From Fusobacterium necrogenes (GTDB taxonomy: Bacteria; Fusobacteriota; Fusobacteriia; Fusobacteriales; Fusobacteriaceae): a stretch of DNA of 64,000 nt. Positions within the stretch are counted from its first letter, which is position 1. Each line of letters begins with the position of its first letter. The DNA lies in NCBI RefSeq assembly GCF_900450765.1, contig NZ_UGGU01000003.1, positions 1 to 64,000 of the forward strand. The letters run 5' to 3'. Shown piece after piece: positions 8,039-19,700 of the stretch. The translations under genes and the position numbers were made by a program. The notes beneath the pieces were generated by a model. It ran no database searches and was not told where the DNA came from. It saw only the letters and a list, made by a program, of their open reading frames with translations.

Positions 8039-11000
8039 GTGATGATATTACCTAGGAATTCTACAGCAAGAGCATTTACACTTCCAAGTTCACCAATAGA
8101 ATATACTTATCTAAATAGTAGAATTATACAAATTGGTGGAAATAAAGTTTGGTTGGGAGATAAAAATAGAACATTTGGAGCAAATATAAATAACTTAGAT
8201 ACTGTGGAATTTAAAAATCAGCTATCTGGATTTATACTTGATGATGATTTTATAGATTATAGTATTGGTTTCAATTTTACAAATGCCGTGATGGGGACAT
8301 CAATTCGTTTAAAAAGCACATTAGGTGATGGTTTTGCACCTTTATTTACTAGTAGTGTTAAAGGAAGTAAAGGAGAAGTGTATGATTATTTTATAACAGA
8401 GCCTACTAAAGGGCTATATTATAGTGAATATAATGGAAATGGGAAATTGTTTGAAGGTAGGTGGAAAAGTAATCCGAAAGAAGGAGCCGTAAATGCATTT
8501 AGATATATTGATTTTTTAGAGAAAAATACAACAAATAATGTTTCTACTTCTTATCTAGCAAATGCTACCGCTACTGGAATTGGGTTTGAATTGGATATTC
8601 CGTTAAAATCAACTATAAATCAGCCAGGAAGATATATAACAGAGGGCTTTATAACTACGACTATTAGTGCTAAAGACCAGCAAAGTTCTACAATAAAAGC
8701 ACATTATATATATATGGATATGGGAGATCAATCAGGAGATACATTTGCTGTTAAAATACCAAATGATAAAATAAAAAAATCTCAAACTACTTTGAATAAA
8801 ATTGATACAGGGAATTGGATGCAATTAAACGCAGGGAATACTAATTTAAGTTTTATGAAATCCAATGATAACACTTCATCTTTTAATAATATAGGGTTAT
8901 TTATTAATGGAGAGGTAAATAGACAAATAGCGAGATACTCAGCTGGAAAAGATAGTAATGTACATACTATAACATATAATCAAGGGAATAAGGTTCAGAC
9001 TTTTAAAATAAGGGTTTCACAGCAAAAAGGTAGTTATGCTCAAGTTGAGATTTTACCTATTACTTTACAAAATCCAGATAATACAGCAGAAACTCCTCAA
9101 GTTAAATTTTATATTGTTCAGGGAAGAAAGGATAATCAAGCATTACGAGAATATAGGAAAGTTGAGTATACAGTTAATTTTCCTAGAATACAGAATCTTC
9201 AGGAAGCTGGAAATATTAGTATGGAGTTAGATCCAAGATTGCAACAAATTTTGGGAAATAATAAATTTATAGGAACCGGAGCACAAGTTGTAGATGAGAA
9301 CCTTACAGGAAATAAAAGTTACACAAATATGCTTAAACTGACAAATAGTATTAAAAGTGGATTTGAAGGAAAGCAAGTTATTGGAATAGAATCTATAGAA
9401 GGAAAGAATCTAATTAGTGGAGGACTTTCTAATTATAATTTTTTTGGATCCAACTCCATTAAAGAAATAGGATTGAAAAAATCTGGGACACAAATAGGAT
9501 GGTATGGTGGAGGAAATAATGATTTGCTTGTCTCTTCTAGTGGATCTCAGAGTTATAAAGTTAGACTAAATGGAGAAAGTGGAGAAAGATATAGTTTAAA
9601 TGTTAACGTGAACTATGTCTCTGGAATAGATAAGACTGGATACTCAGGTTCAGGACTGGTTAATATATCAAAAGCGGAAAAAAATGTTCCATATATATTT
9701 GAGCCTCCAACAAATGGAAATAGTACTACAACATCTGGTATGATAATGACTATTTCTGGGGCCTTTCCAAATATAAAAGGAGTTGTAACAGGAAAAACAG
9801 GAGTTAACATAGCAGACAATGTAGAAGTTAGTGTAAGAGGGAGTACAACTAGTGGAATTAAAGTAGAGACTGATAATCAAACTATAGGAGATAAAATATA
9901 TACTGTAGATGGGCATCTAAAGGTTGGAATAACAAAAGAAGGAAAAATAAAAATAATCAAATTAACTTCAAATTTTGACTATACTTCTAATGATACTACA
10001 GATAATATTATACTAAAGTATAAATATGGAGATATAATTTTAGGAACATTTACTCTAAAAATAAAAAGTGATGAAGTCGATGGAGGAGACATTACTTTCA
10101 AAATAGATCCAAGGTTAGAGCAAATTTCTTCGAGTATTGGAAATTATATAACAGGAGCTAAGACTTTAGGAAGTAAGGATTTTAATAATCATAATAAAAA
10201 TTTTTCAGAGTTAATTGAAGTTACAACAAATTATTTAAATGACGCAGCAACAGCTAGAGATGTTTATATTGATTCTATACAGAATAAGAAAGAAATTACT
10301 AATGGAATAAATCAGCTTTATATTGGTTTTGGAGAGAATCAAGATGAAGAACCTGAAATAATTTTAAAAAGGAATCCAGAGAATTTAAATTATTATAGTG
10401 GAAATACAAGAGATACCTTGATTTCAATATTGAATCCAGAAACATATAGAACAAAAATAAGAGATCAGAATGATAAGATTTATAATGTAGATTTCATTAT
10501 GAGTAAAAGCGATCAAGTGGTCAAAACTGGGTATACAGGGGCAGGTAAATTGAATTTAGCTAGAGCTGAAATAGACTATGAGTATATATTTGAGGCAGGA
10601 AGAAATACAAGTGTAACTGTTCCTACTTCAGGAAAAAAAGATAGAAATGTAATTTTGAATATAACTTCTGGAAAATCATTGGATGCCACTGGAGTATTAA
10701 GCACTAATAATGATCAAAGTATAGCAAATAGAATGGAAATAAAAGAAGGGGATAATTTATTAGGGACTATAACAGGAACAGCTGGAGATAAATTAGAAGT
10801 AGCATTAAGTGAATATGGAGTTAAAATAGGAATTACTCAAAGTGGTCAATTAATAGTAGCAAAAGTAGAAGATATAAATATAGCTACTAAAGTACTGACT
10901 ATCAATTATTACTATGATATCAACAATGTCAGTATCAATTTGGGTACATTTACTTTGACATTAGAAAATTATATAATTGGTGACTATAGTAATAGTGTAA

Positions 11001-14000
11001 GTATTGAGATAGATAAAAGATTTACTAAAATTGACACATATAACTGGTTACTTAAAAATGGAACTAAATCAAGTACAATAACTGATACTACAGGTGATAA
11101 ATTTTTGGATTTCTTTGAATTTAAAGGAGAATTAAATACAGCTTCTTTAAATGGAAATATAGAGTTTGGATTAAGTGTAGAAGAAAGACCTGATTCATTT
11201 AGAAGTGAAAATAATTATGATGTATTTCTTACAGGTACTGATATTTGGGAAAATGAATCAGCTATTCCTGTAAATATAGATATTTCAAGATTAAATGAGA
11301 ATTTAATTGTTTCAAAATTTAACGGTAATAATCCAAAATTAGATAACAAATTTTCATTAGTATTTGATGATAGTGGTATTGAAAAAATTTATAAAGGAAA
11401 GATTGTAGAGAGTATATTAGGTGGAGAATTAAGAAGTGGCAGTGGAATACTAGATGTTTCTAAAATGAAAAAAAATATAGAGTATAAATTTAAAACAGAG
11501 GTTGAAAATGGAGAAATAGTCTCATCAAATGATTCTAAAGTTTTGATTAAGGAAGCAAGTGGTACGGTAAATACAAAAGGTATTGTAACTGGAAAAACTA
11601 CAAAAAATGTTGCCAATAAAATAAAAGTGACATTTGATGATAATACTTCAAGTATTTCAGCTAATTCTAGTATGGAGATAGAAAATAAAGGTTTAAAAGT
11701 TGCCATTAATACTAACGGAACTGATATAGGTGGGCTCATACTAACTAAAATAGCTGATGAAATACCTACAGATACAGTAAAAATAGAGTATTTTTATACT
11801 ACTCATCCAAATAGTAATGAGTTAACAGTTGATAAAACTAGTAATAGAGCTGTAATTAAATTAGGGGAATTTAATTTAAATCTTATAAATAATAAGGCAA
11901 TTTCTATGGGGGAGATAGAGGTTAAAATAGACAAAAGATTAGCACAAATTCCAAATGCTGAATGGGTAGGAGCAAATGGAATTCTCCGTGATAATTCTGG
12001 AATATATGGAAATTATTCAGAGTTAGTAAGTGCAACTGATAATATAGATGCTAATTTAGATGTTAATAAGGTAGTTTCAGTGAAAGCAATTAATGGTGAA
12101 GAAAATTTAAAAAATGCGGTAGGGATGGAAGCTAGCTACAAGTATATGGCAGAAGGAAATAATATAATTGCCTTACCTTATAGCACAGATGATAAGACAG
12201 TGACATTAGGAGATTATGATGTTGATACTGAAAGTTTAATTTTTGTATCTAAGAGAGATATTTCCATTGTTACAAAGAATACATCAAATCAGGAAATAAG
12301 TAATAACTTCATATTGGAAACTAGTACAAGTTCTAGTGATACTTTATATAGTGGAATAGTTAAAGAAACATATATAGGTAAGAAAGATTATTCTGGAAGT
12401 GGAAATATAGATTTAGAAACAAGCGAAATTGGTAAAAAATATATCTTTGAAACGACTGAGTCACAAGGGATAGTTAGTGGGAATAATGGAATAAATATAA
12501 CTCAGGTTTCAGGTGATCCAGTAAATTCTTTAGATGTATTTGGAAATAATAAAAATATAGCTAATAAATTGAAAGTAGAGTTTATTATAACTGGTAACAC
12601 TAGGCAAATAAGAACTACAACTACACAAACTAATGCATTAGAAGTAACTGAACATAATTTGTCGATAGGAATAGATACTAAAACTGGAGGACTTACTTTA
12701 ACTAGAAATGGAGGTTCTGATGTAACTCAAGCTATTATAACATATTATTATGATCCTGGAGAAGGGGATAATGTAAGTGATAAAGCAGTTACTTTAGGAA
12801 TGTTTACTTTAAATATAGCTAATGCAAATCCAGTAATACCTCTAGGAACTTTAAAAACAACTATAGATCCAAGATTAGGAAAAATAACTGATGAAGAGTG
12901 GTTAACTTTAGGAAGTTATGGGGGTAGAGATTTATTAACGTTAACTGAAAATAAATATCTAGGATTAATAGAAACAAAGCAAGGCAGTTTAACACCTTCA
13001 AAAACAATTCATGAAATATCAAAGGTTATGAAAGGATCAGTAAACTATGACCCACTTGATGAGGGAAACTCAAATAGTGTTGTTTATAAAAAATATGGAA
13101 AAAATTCTATTCCTAAAGTAGCTATTTTAAAGTCTAAAACTGATGATAATATAATAGATACAAGCGAATTGGCAACAGGGAAAAGTTTGGCTAGAAAAAT
13201 TAATGATATTGATGGGGATATATATATTGAATTTAAAGCTTCTGATAATTCAAATAATTCATTTTTTCATAGCTTAGAAGTAAAAAACTCACCTAGTGAG
13301 AAACCAGATAAATTTACAGCAGATAATGGGTATATTGGAAGTGGAAGTGTAGATTTATCAGGAAAGGACTTAAATACTTCTTATACTTTAGTTGAAAGTA
13401 ATGCAACTGATAATGAAATAAATATGGAATCAATTGATGGCTGGCTACCAACATTTACTGGAATAGTTTCAGGTTATACAAATCAAAATATAGTGAGTTA
13501 CTATACAGTTAAAATAAATAATGGTACTGCTAATAAGGTAGAATTTACCGGAGATGGATATGACTATACTGACTTTAAAATAAAACTAAGTCAAGAAAAT
13601 ACAAAAAATATCATAATTACAAAGAAAAATGATAATACATATGATACTCTAGTAACAGTACTAATAGAATATTATCATTCAAGCGGAATAAAATTAGGAG
13701 AATTTACTCTTAATATTAGTAATACTAGGACGGAAAAAGATTTAGGAACAGCTACAGTTAAATTAGATGCAAGAATATCTCAAGTAGATGATAACTATTC
13801 CTGGATAAATTTAAAAAATGGAGATATGTTTAGAATGGAAGCTCAAAATGGGATAGGAAATTATAGAGATTTTATAGAAGCTCCTTCAACATTTAGTAAC
13901 GCTGAAGATAATTCAATGTATAATAATTTCAATTTAGAAAAAGTATTAGAAATTAATGGATTAAAGGAGGGCTCATCTAACTTTGTAGAAGGTTTTTATA

Positions 14001-16006
14001 CATTTAATAATGTAAGATATACAACAATTAAAGGGGAGAATGAAGCAGGAATTCCAACTGGTATAGATTTGGAATCTTTTTTAAAAGTAGATGCTACAAG
14101 TAAATTAGTGATTTCTAAATGGGATGTTAGAAGTTCAAAACATAATAAAAATAATGAATTTTTGATATCAGCAAGAAATGGAAATCAAGTAGTAGCTTTT
14201 AAAGGAAATATAAAAGAGAAATATTTAAATCAGACTAGGGATGAAATAGATGGAGTTATTAGTAAAGATGATACTATTTTTAAAGGTAGTGGAAGTTTAA
14301 ATTTGATAGAGGCGGAATTAGAAAGAAAATATTCTTTTGCTGTTGGACAAAACGGAACTGTAAATGGAAATGGAGGAAGTAATGTTGTATTAAAGATAAA
14401 TGAAGGAAAATCTTTAGATGCTACTGGAGTTTTAGCTAGTAATGATAATAATAGTATAGCTAATAGAATGGTGATAAAAGATGGAGATAGTGTCTTAACT
14501 ACAATAGATGGAACACTTGGAAATGAGTTAACTAGTGAAGAATTAACAATAGAAAGTGCAAAGGTTAAAATAGGTATTGATGGTTCTGGACAATTGACAG
14601 TAACTAAGACTCAAGATGGAAATATATCCTCAAAAGTATTAGTAATAGATTACTATTATGTAAATAAAATAAATACTAATGCCAAAAATGATATTCATCT
14701 TGGAAGTTTTAAATTAACACTAATGAATCCTATAATAGAGTCGAGTACTACTCCTACTGTAATTATAGATAAGAGATTTGCTGAGAATGAACATTATAAT
14801 TGGTTATTTAGAAATGGAAGAGCAAGTGATGATTTGTATCAGTATCCTGAAAATGCTCAAGATTATAGTAAACTATTTAAATATAGCACTCAAAATCTTA
14901 ATAATTTACCTACTAATGCTGAAATTTGTGATGCTATAGGTATGGAAGGAAGAATACATAGAGAAAATTCAAGTGATACGGATAGTTATAGACTTTACCA
15001 TATAAATGATGCTGAATGGCATGGAGAAGCTGCTGTTCCAATAGTAGGATCAATGAATAACTTAAATAATATAGTAACTATCTCAAAAGGAAATAGTGAA
15101 GATTCTATTTCAAAAGAAAATAAATTTTCGTTATTATTTGAGGAAGATGGAGAAATGAAAATTTATAAAGGAAATATTAAAGAAAATATTACTGGAGATG
15201 GTGTAAGTAACGGTAGCGGAGAGGTAACGTTTATAAGTACTGATACAGATATAACTTATGAGTTTCCTACTACTCTTAACAATCAAGAGACTAATGTAAT
15301 TGGAAATGGTACTGATAATAGGACTTTGGCTATGAAAAATGTAAAAACTAGTACTGGAGCAATTCAGGCTTTGCCTAATGGAAATGGATTGACAGAAATA
15401 GTAGGAGAAAATCAAGTAATAGCTAATAAAATAACTGTTTCATGCAAAGATACAAATTCATCTAATGCAAAAGAGGTTACTATAGATAATATTACTTTTG
15501 GTATTGGAGATAATGGAGGATTAACTTTGAAAAAGGGAAAAGATTTTAATCCTTCAGAAGATAAGGTGTATACTATAAAGTTCTATTATAAAAATCCTGG
15601 TAATGATTCTCAAGGTGATATAGAGTTATCAACTTTTGATTTAACAATAAGAGACTCAATATTTGAAATAGATGGAGATGGAGTATTAAATTTTGGAGAT
15701 ATGGTATATAACTCAAATTATCCATATGTAACACAGGGTGGAATATTCTATGTAAAATGTAATGATCCGGCTATGATAGAAGGAAAGAAAGTAGAGTTTT
15801 CAGTAGAAAAAGATAAAGTTCAATCTATGAAAAATACAAATGGTCAAACAGGAGATCAAAATGAAGTACCTTTAGTAAATACACAAGTACAGACACGTTC
15901 TAATGGAAAGTTCTATTTACAATCAACAGCAGATTTAAGTAAAAAGCCGAATACAGGTAAGTATGAGGGAGAAATAGAGGTAACAGTAACTATAACAAGC
16001 CCATAA
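7445..16006 (+). CDS. giant modular secreted protein 1 (putative fibre-forming adhesin)
   Basis: A 2853-residue protein with a Sec signal peptide (residues 1-22) and RBS TAGGAGGG. Residues 23-200 are almost identical to the second giant protein. Residues about 201-585 form a head region that has diverged from its counterpart but keeps landmarks such as LDDDFI. Seven modules then begin near residues 591, 883, 1185, 1491, 1803, 2103 and 2437, spaced 292-334 residues apart. Each module opens with a strand ending IDxRLxQI, then W..NG and Y..L. It has a central GSGxLNL..A, a G.......IAN element and VKIGI..xGxLxVTK, and closes with LGTFTLxxxN. A different 115-residue C-terminal domain (2739-2853) ends in a strand GKYEGEIEVTVTI, as pilin domains do. 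Cysteines seem confined to the last module and C-terminal domain. There is no autotransporter barrel, RTX nonapeptide, LPXTG or membrane anchor, so export by the adjacent usher is the simplest inference. Confidence 0.7.
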   Translation: MGSRIKKLLILLIMVLGVVLFASEEKKAPNEIVKDNPEREVTTVESMKVREHATMSLSVTKKNEKVIEGELIGDTLKIKLPIKGINENTLDRMVKTKEGKKLVIESKSRVNPRMARMVTNTTKKMPTQEEMNNLTLEQVKAMMNNSDTKEIEAQSKSVKNHIAVENESGIDVEVLDVNRNEDIYVNVEENDEVIDRYRVMILPRNSTARAFTLPSSPIEYTYLNSRIIQIGGNKVWLGDKNRTFGANINNLDTVEFKNQLSGFILDDDFIDYSIGFNFTNAVMGTSIRLKSTLGDGFAPLFTSSVKGSKGEVYDYFITEPTKGLYYSEYNGNGKLFEGRWKSNPKEGAVNAFRYIDFLEKNTTNNVSTSYLANATATGIGFELDIPLKSTINQPGRYITEGFITTTISAKDQQSSTIKAHYIYMDMGDQSGDTFAVKIPNDKIKKSQTTLNKIDTGNWMQLNAGNTNLSFMKSNDNTSSFNNIGLFINGEVNRQIARYSAGKDSNVHTITYNQGNKVQTFKIRVSQQKGSYAQVEILPITLQNPDNTAETPQVKFYIVQGRKDNQALREYRKVEYTVNFPRIQNLQEAGNISMELDPRLQQILGNNKFIGTGAQVVDENLTGNKSYTNMLKLTNSIKSGFEGKQVIGIESIEGKNLISGGLSNYNFFGSNSIKEIGLKKSGTQIGWYGGGNNDLLVSSSGSQSYKVRLNGESGERYSLNVNVNYVSGIDKTGYSGSGLVNISKAEKNVPYIFEPPTNGNSTTTSGMIMTISGAFPNIKGVVTGKTGVNIADNVEVSVRGSTTSGIKVETDNQTIGDKIYTVDGHLKVGITKEGKIKIIKLTSNFDYTSNDTTDNIILKYKYGDIILGTFTLKIKSDEVDGGDITFKIDPRLEQISSSIGNYITGAKTLGSKDFNNHNKNFSELIEVTTNYLNDAATARDVYIDSIQNKKEITNGINQLYIGFGENQDEEPEIILKRNPENLNYYSGNTRDTLISILNPETYRTKIRDQNDKIYNVDFIMSKSDQVVKTGYTGAGKLNLARAEIDYEYIFEAGRNTSVTVPTSGKKDRNVILNITSGKSLDATGVLSTNNDQSIANRMEIKEGDNLLGTITGTAGDKLEVALSEYGVKIGITQSGQLIVAKVEDINIATKVLTINYYYDINNVSINLGTFTLTLENYIIGDYSNSVSIEIDKRFTKIDTYNWLLKNGTKSSTITDTTGDKFLDFFEFKGELNTASLNGNIEFGLSVEERPDSFRSENNYDVFLTGTDIWENESAIPVNIDISRLNENLIVSKFNGNNPKLDNKFSLVFDDSGIEKIYKGKIVESILGGELRSGSGILDVSKMKKNIEYKFKTEVENGEIVSSNDSKVLIKEASGTVNTKGIVTGKTTKNVANKIKVTFDDNTSSISANSSMEIENKGLKVAINTNGTDIGGLILTKIADEIPTDTVKIEYFYTTHPNSNELTVDKTSNRAVIKLGEFNLNLINNKAISMGEIEVKIDKRLAQIPNAEWVGANGILRDNSGIYGNYSELVSATDNIDANLDVNKVVSVKAINGEENLKNAVGMEASYKYMAEGNNIIALPYSTDDKTVTLGDYDVDTESLIFVSKRDISIVTKNTSNQEISNNFILETSTSSSDTLYSGIVKETYIGKKDYSGSGNIDLETSEIGKKYIFETTESQGIVSGNNGINITQVSGDPVNSLDVFGNNKNIANKLKVEFIITGNTRQIRTTTTQTNALEVTEHNLSIGIDTKTGGLTLTRNGGSDVTQAIITYYYDPGEGDNVSDKAVTLGMFTLNIANANPVIPLGTLKTTIDPRLGKITDEEWLTLGSYGGRDLLTLTENKYLGLIETKQGSLTPSKTIHEISKVMKGSVNYDPLDEGNSNSVVYKKYGKNSIPKVAILKSKTDDNIIDTSELATGKSLARKINDIDGDIYIEFKASDNSNNSFFHSLEVKNSPSEKPDKFTADNGYIGSGSVDLSGKDLNTSYTLVESNATDNEINMESIDGWLPTFTGIVSGYTNQNIVSYYTVKINNGTANKVEFTGDGYDYTDFKIKLSQENTKNIIITKKNDNTYDTLVTVLIEYYHSSGIKLGEFTLNISNTRTEKDLGTATVKLDARISQVDDNYSWINLKNGDMFRMEAQNGIGNYRDFIEAPSTFSNAEDNSMYNNFNLEKVLEINGLKEGSSNFVEGFYTFNNVRYTTIKGENEAGIPTGIDLESFLKVDATSKLVISKWDVRSSKHNKNNEFLISARNGNQVVAFKGNIKEKYLNQTRDEIDGVISKDDTIFKGSGSLNLIEAELERKYSFAVGQNGTVNGNGGSNVVLKINEGKSLDATGVLASNDNNSIANRMVIKDGDSVLTTIDGTLGNELTSEELTIESAKVKIGIDGSGQLTVTKTQDGNISSKVLVIDYYYVNKINTNAKNDIHLGSFKLTLMNPIIESSTTPTVIIDKRFAENEHYNWLFRNGRASDDLYQYPENAQDYSKLFKYSTQNLNNLPTNAEICDAIGMEGRIHRENSSDTDSYRLYHINDAEWHGEAAVPIVGSMNNLNNIVTISKGNSEDSISKENKFSLLFEEDGEMKIYKGNIKENITGDGVSNGSGEVTFISTDTDITYEFPTTLNNQETNVIGNGTDNRTLAMKNVKTSTGAIQALPNGNGLTEIVGENQVIANKITVSCKDTNSSNAKEVTIDNITFGIGDNGGLTLKKGKDFNPSEDKVYTIKFYYKNPGNDSQGDIELSTFDLTIRDSIFEIDGDGVLNFGDMVYNSNYPYVTQGGIFYVKCNDPAMIEGKKVEFSVEKDKVQSMKNTNGQTGDQNEVPLVNTQVQTRSNGKFYLQSTADLSKKPNTGKYEGEIEVTVTITSP
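14726..15992 (+). repeat. 3' direct repeat, copy 1 (last module plus C-terminal domain)
   Basis: About 1267 bases, equal in length to the copy at 22723-23989 and largely identical. About nine in ten residues match by eye, with long stretches the same at the DNA level. The sequence upstream of it in the two genes is much more diverged. Confidence 0.85.
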
Positions 16007-16025
16007 TCAATTTCTATTTATAGAA

Positions 16026-16056
16026 GGGGTTAGAACTTATTTTAAGTACTAACCCC
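16026..16056 (+). terminator. hairpin after giant gene 1
   Basis: GGGGTTAG pairs with CTAACCCC, extended by an inner 4-bp stem (ACTT with AAGT) across one mismatch. No T-run follows, so it may be a processing or partial termination signal between the two giant genes. Its core (GTTAGAAC) recurs in the hairpin after the second giant gene. Confidence 0.5.
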
Positions 16057-16152
16057 AATATTGACAATTTGTGGTGTGTATATAGGGAAGTTTTGTAGAA
16101 AGTAATTGAAAAGATGAGGCAAAAATATTTTGATGAATGGGAGGGAAAGATT

Positions 16153-16746
16153 ATGGGAAGTAAAATAAAAAAACTTCTAATGTTGCTAATTATGATATTA
16201 GGAGTAGTATTATTTGCTAATGAAGAGAAAAAAGCTCCCAATGAAATAATAAAAGATAATCCAGAAAGAGAAGTAACAACAGTAGAGAGCATGAAAGTAA
16301 GAGATCATGCGACTATGTCTTTGAGTGTAACAAAGAAAAATGAAAAGGTAATAGAAGGAGAACTGATAGGAGATACTTTAAAGGTTAAATTACCTATTAA
16401 AGGAATAAATGAAAATACTTTAGATAGAATAGCTAAACCTAAAGAGGGAAAAAAATTAGTAATAGAGTCAAAAAGTAGAGTAAATCCAAGAATGGCTAGA
16501 ATGGTAACTAATACTACTAAGAAAATGCCTACACAAGAAGAGATGAATAATTTAACATTAGAACAAGTAAAGGCTATGATGAATAATTCAGACACTAAAG
16601 AGATAGAAACTCAAAGTAAAGGTGTGAAGAATCATATAGCTGTTGAAAATGAGAGTGGTATAGATGTAGAAGTTTTAGATGTAAATAGAAATGAAGATAT
16701 ATATGTTAATGTAGAAGAGAATGGCGAAGTTATAGATAGATATAAA
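16153..16746 (+). repeat. N-terminal direct repeat, copy 2
   Basis: Near-identical to 7445-8038. Scattered single-base differences do not shift the frame, and similarity falls sharply after the EVIDRY codons. Confidence 0.85.
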
Positions 16747-19700
16747 GTAGTTATGCTTAATCAGAGATCAGCAAAAGGAAATATTAATCTTCCAGCTGAT
16801 GGAGATTATTTTTTTAGAAGAAATGTTTTTAAAATCGGAATTTCTGGGAATATATGGTTTGGTAATAAAGGAGTGGTTTATTCAAATGGAGTAATTAAAA
16901 ATTTAGATAAAATAGAATTTAATGGCAATAATATTTCTGCTTTTAGATTAGATGATGATTTTATTCAAAGAGAATCAAAGTTTGCGAGTAGCAGTGAAGA
17001 AATTTTTGGAGCTACAGTTAGGTTAAAATTAAATTCTGATAAAACATGGTACTATCCATTGATAAAAAATAACGTACTAGGAAGCAAAGGAGAAACTTAT
17101 CTTCAGTTAAGATTAGGACCAGAGACAAGATATCAACCATTTTATAGTGGAAGTTCAGGTGCATTGTATGAAGTAAGAAATACAAGTGGAATAGGAGTAA
17201 ATGGATTTAGAAAGGTAGAATTCTATGAACATACTTCAACTGCAAATGGAGCAGATTATTTAGAGAATGGAGATGTAAATGCTCTTGGATTAGAATTAGT
17301 AAAAAAAAGTTCTTCTCTTTCTCATATAGGTGTATATAAAACAAATCAACCTATAAAAATAACCTATACTACTAACACAGATTCAAAAACTTGGAGTGTA
17401 TTTCCAAGAGTAGCTGTAGGTGATGAAGCAAAAGATGATCAAAATAATGGAATTGATGGACTTAATTTAGTGATAAATGAAAGTAATGTAAAAAAAGTAA
17501 TTAATGAAAATCTTAATCCATATAAAGGTGGATGGCAAGAAATAGTTATTAATGATGATAACAATAATGTGAGTTTTATGAAAAGTGATTTTAATTCGGA
17601 CTTAGGTTTATTTTTACAAATTGATAGTGGTACAAAAGAAAAAATTAAAATTTCTACTTCTTCTATAGTAAATGGAAAAATAGAGTATAATAATTTTTAT
17701 ACAAGAAGTTATAATCAAGGTGGTATAAATCAAACACTTAAGATAGCAGTATCTCAGAATAAAGGAGAATATGCCAAAGTTCATTATAAAGTAGAAGATG
17801 ATTCTGGGATAACTAATCCTACAAATGGGAATCCTGAATTTGTATTTTATTTAATCCAAGGAATAAAGAGAGAAGGGTATGTAACAGAATTAAGAAAAGT
17901 CAGATATACATTAAAATTTGAAAGGAAAGTCCCTAGTGAAAATAAAGTTAATATTGAAGTACAAATAGATGAAAGGATAAAAGAAACAATTAAAAATGAA
18001 CAAGCAGGGAATTACAGCTGGATAGGCTTAAATGGTGGATTTGGAAAGTGGGAGCAAATTGGAGATGAAGATCAAAGTATTATAAATATAAGTACTAAAT
18101 ATGCTGATAATGCTTATCGTATTGAAGATATAGTAAGTGTAAATGATAAAGGAAAAGATACTGATGTAAGTAATAATTATAATAGATTTAATGTAGATGG
18201 TGCTGATAGATTAGATATAGTATTTAAAACAGGGATAACATTTACTGAGTTAGCAACCAAAAATAATCTTATGATTTCTCCTAAAATTTCAACAGAATAC
18301 AATATTGTATATAATGGAGTTTCAGTAAGCAATACTCAAGATAAAAAAAGATTTGCTTCCAAAATAACATTGACTCATGTATCACCTGCACAAAGTGATT
18401 ATGATCGTCAATATTATAGTTTGGATAAGGGATTTACAGGAAATGGAGTAATTGTTTTAACAGAAAAAACGAAAGGAATAGAGTATACTTTATTAAATCC
18501 AAGCATAGAACCAGAAAATACTAAAGAGTTAAAATTAAATAGTCACATAGGTTTTTTACCTAATTTTAAAGGAGCGGTTATAGGACAGACTGATAAGCAA
18601 ATAGTTACAAAATATAAAATAAGTGTAACTAATGGAGATAGTGGAGCATCTAATTTTATTAATATTGATAATGATGATGGATATATTATTGGTAGTAATT
18701 TAAAAATAAGACTCATCAAACCAGAAAATCTTCAAACTAAAAAAATGATAAAGTTAACTAAATTAAAGGATGTCAATTTTGATTATAGCCTAAAAATAGA
18801 ATACTATCATACTATAACAACAGGTGATAATCAAAAAGTTGAAATGAAATTAGGAGAATATACTCTTACTGTAGAGAATGAAGTTGTAGAAAAAGATTTA
18901 GGAGAGGCTAGTGTTAAATTAGATGCTAGAATAACTCAAGTTGATGGAAATTATTCTTGGATAAGATTAAGTGACAAGAGATTATCTAAATTAACTGAAA
19001 TTAAATCTATAGGAAATTATCCAGAATTTATAGGAGATATAGAAGAGTTTTCTAACGCAAATAATTTATCACAATATGATAATTTAGATATAACTAATGT
19101 AGAGTCAATAAATGACTCACCAACTTTAAGTGGTCCAATTGGATTAGATAATGTTAATTATAAATATATCAATGGAAATAATGAAGCAGCTATTCCTTAT
19201 AGTCAAGATACTAATGAAATAACATTTGGACAGTTTAAAGAAACTGGAGTAAATAGTAAACTATTTATTTCGAAATGGGATTTTTCTAATGGAGCTCATA
19301 ATGGAAATAACAAATTTAAAGTTGTAGCTGATAATGGAATTAGATTTGTTGGAAATATAGTAGAAAAATATATTACTCAAGATAATCCAAATGGTATTAG
19401 TAATATGGCTGGGAAATTAGCTGAAAATACAGCATATAAAGGAGAGGGAATTTTAAATTTAGCTAGAGCTGTGCTTGGACAAGCATATACATTTACAGCT
19501 GGAACTACTGGAAATATAACTGTCTCTAGCTCAGGTTATAATAATAGAAATACAACTTTAAAAATAACTAGTGGAAAATCATTAGATGCTACTGGAGTTT
19601 TAACTACTAATGACAATAATAGTATTGCTAATAGAATGATAATAAAAGAGGGACTAACTACATTAGCAACTGTAGATGGATCAGTAGGAAATGAATTATC

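Noticed and set aside
9213-16006. CRISPR or simple tandem repeat array
   Set aside because: The repeat unit is about 900 bases, coding and diverged between copies; there are no short identical repeats with unique spacers.
16061-16084. Promoter between the giant genes (TTGACA at 16061)
   Set aside because: The -35 is perfect but no acceptable -10 lies at 16-18 bases; TATATA is only 12 bases away.
16114-16152. Earlier start for giant 2
   Set aside because: The extra 13 residues are hydrophilic and would bury the signal peptide. The ATG at 16153 aligns with giant 1 and has a good RBS.
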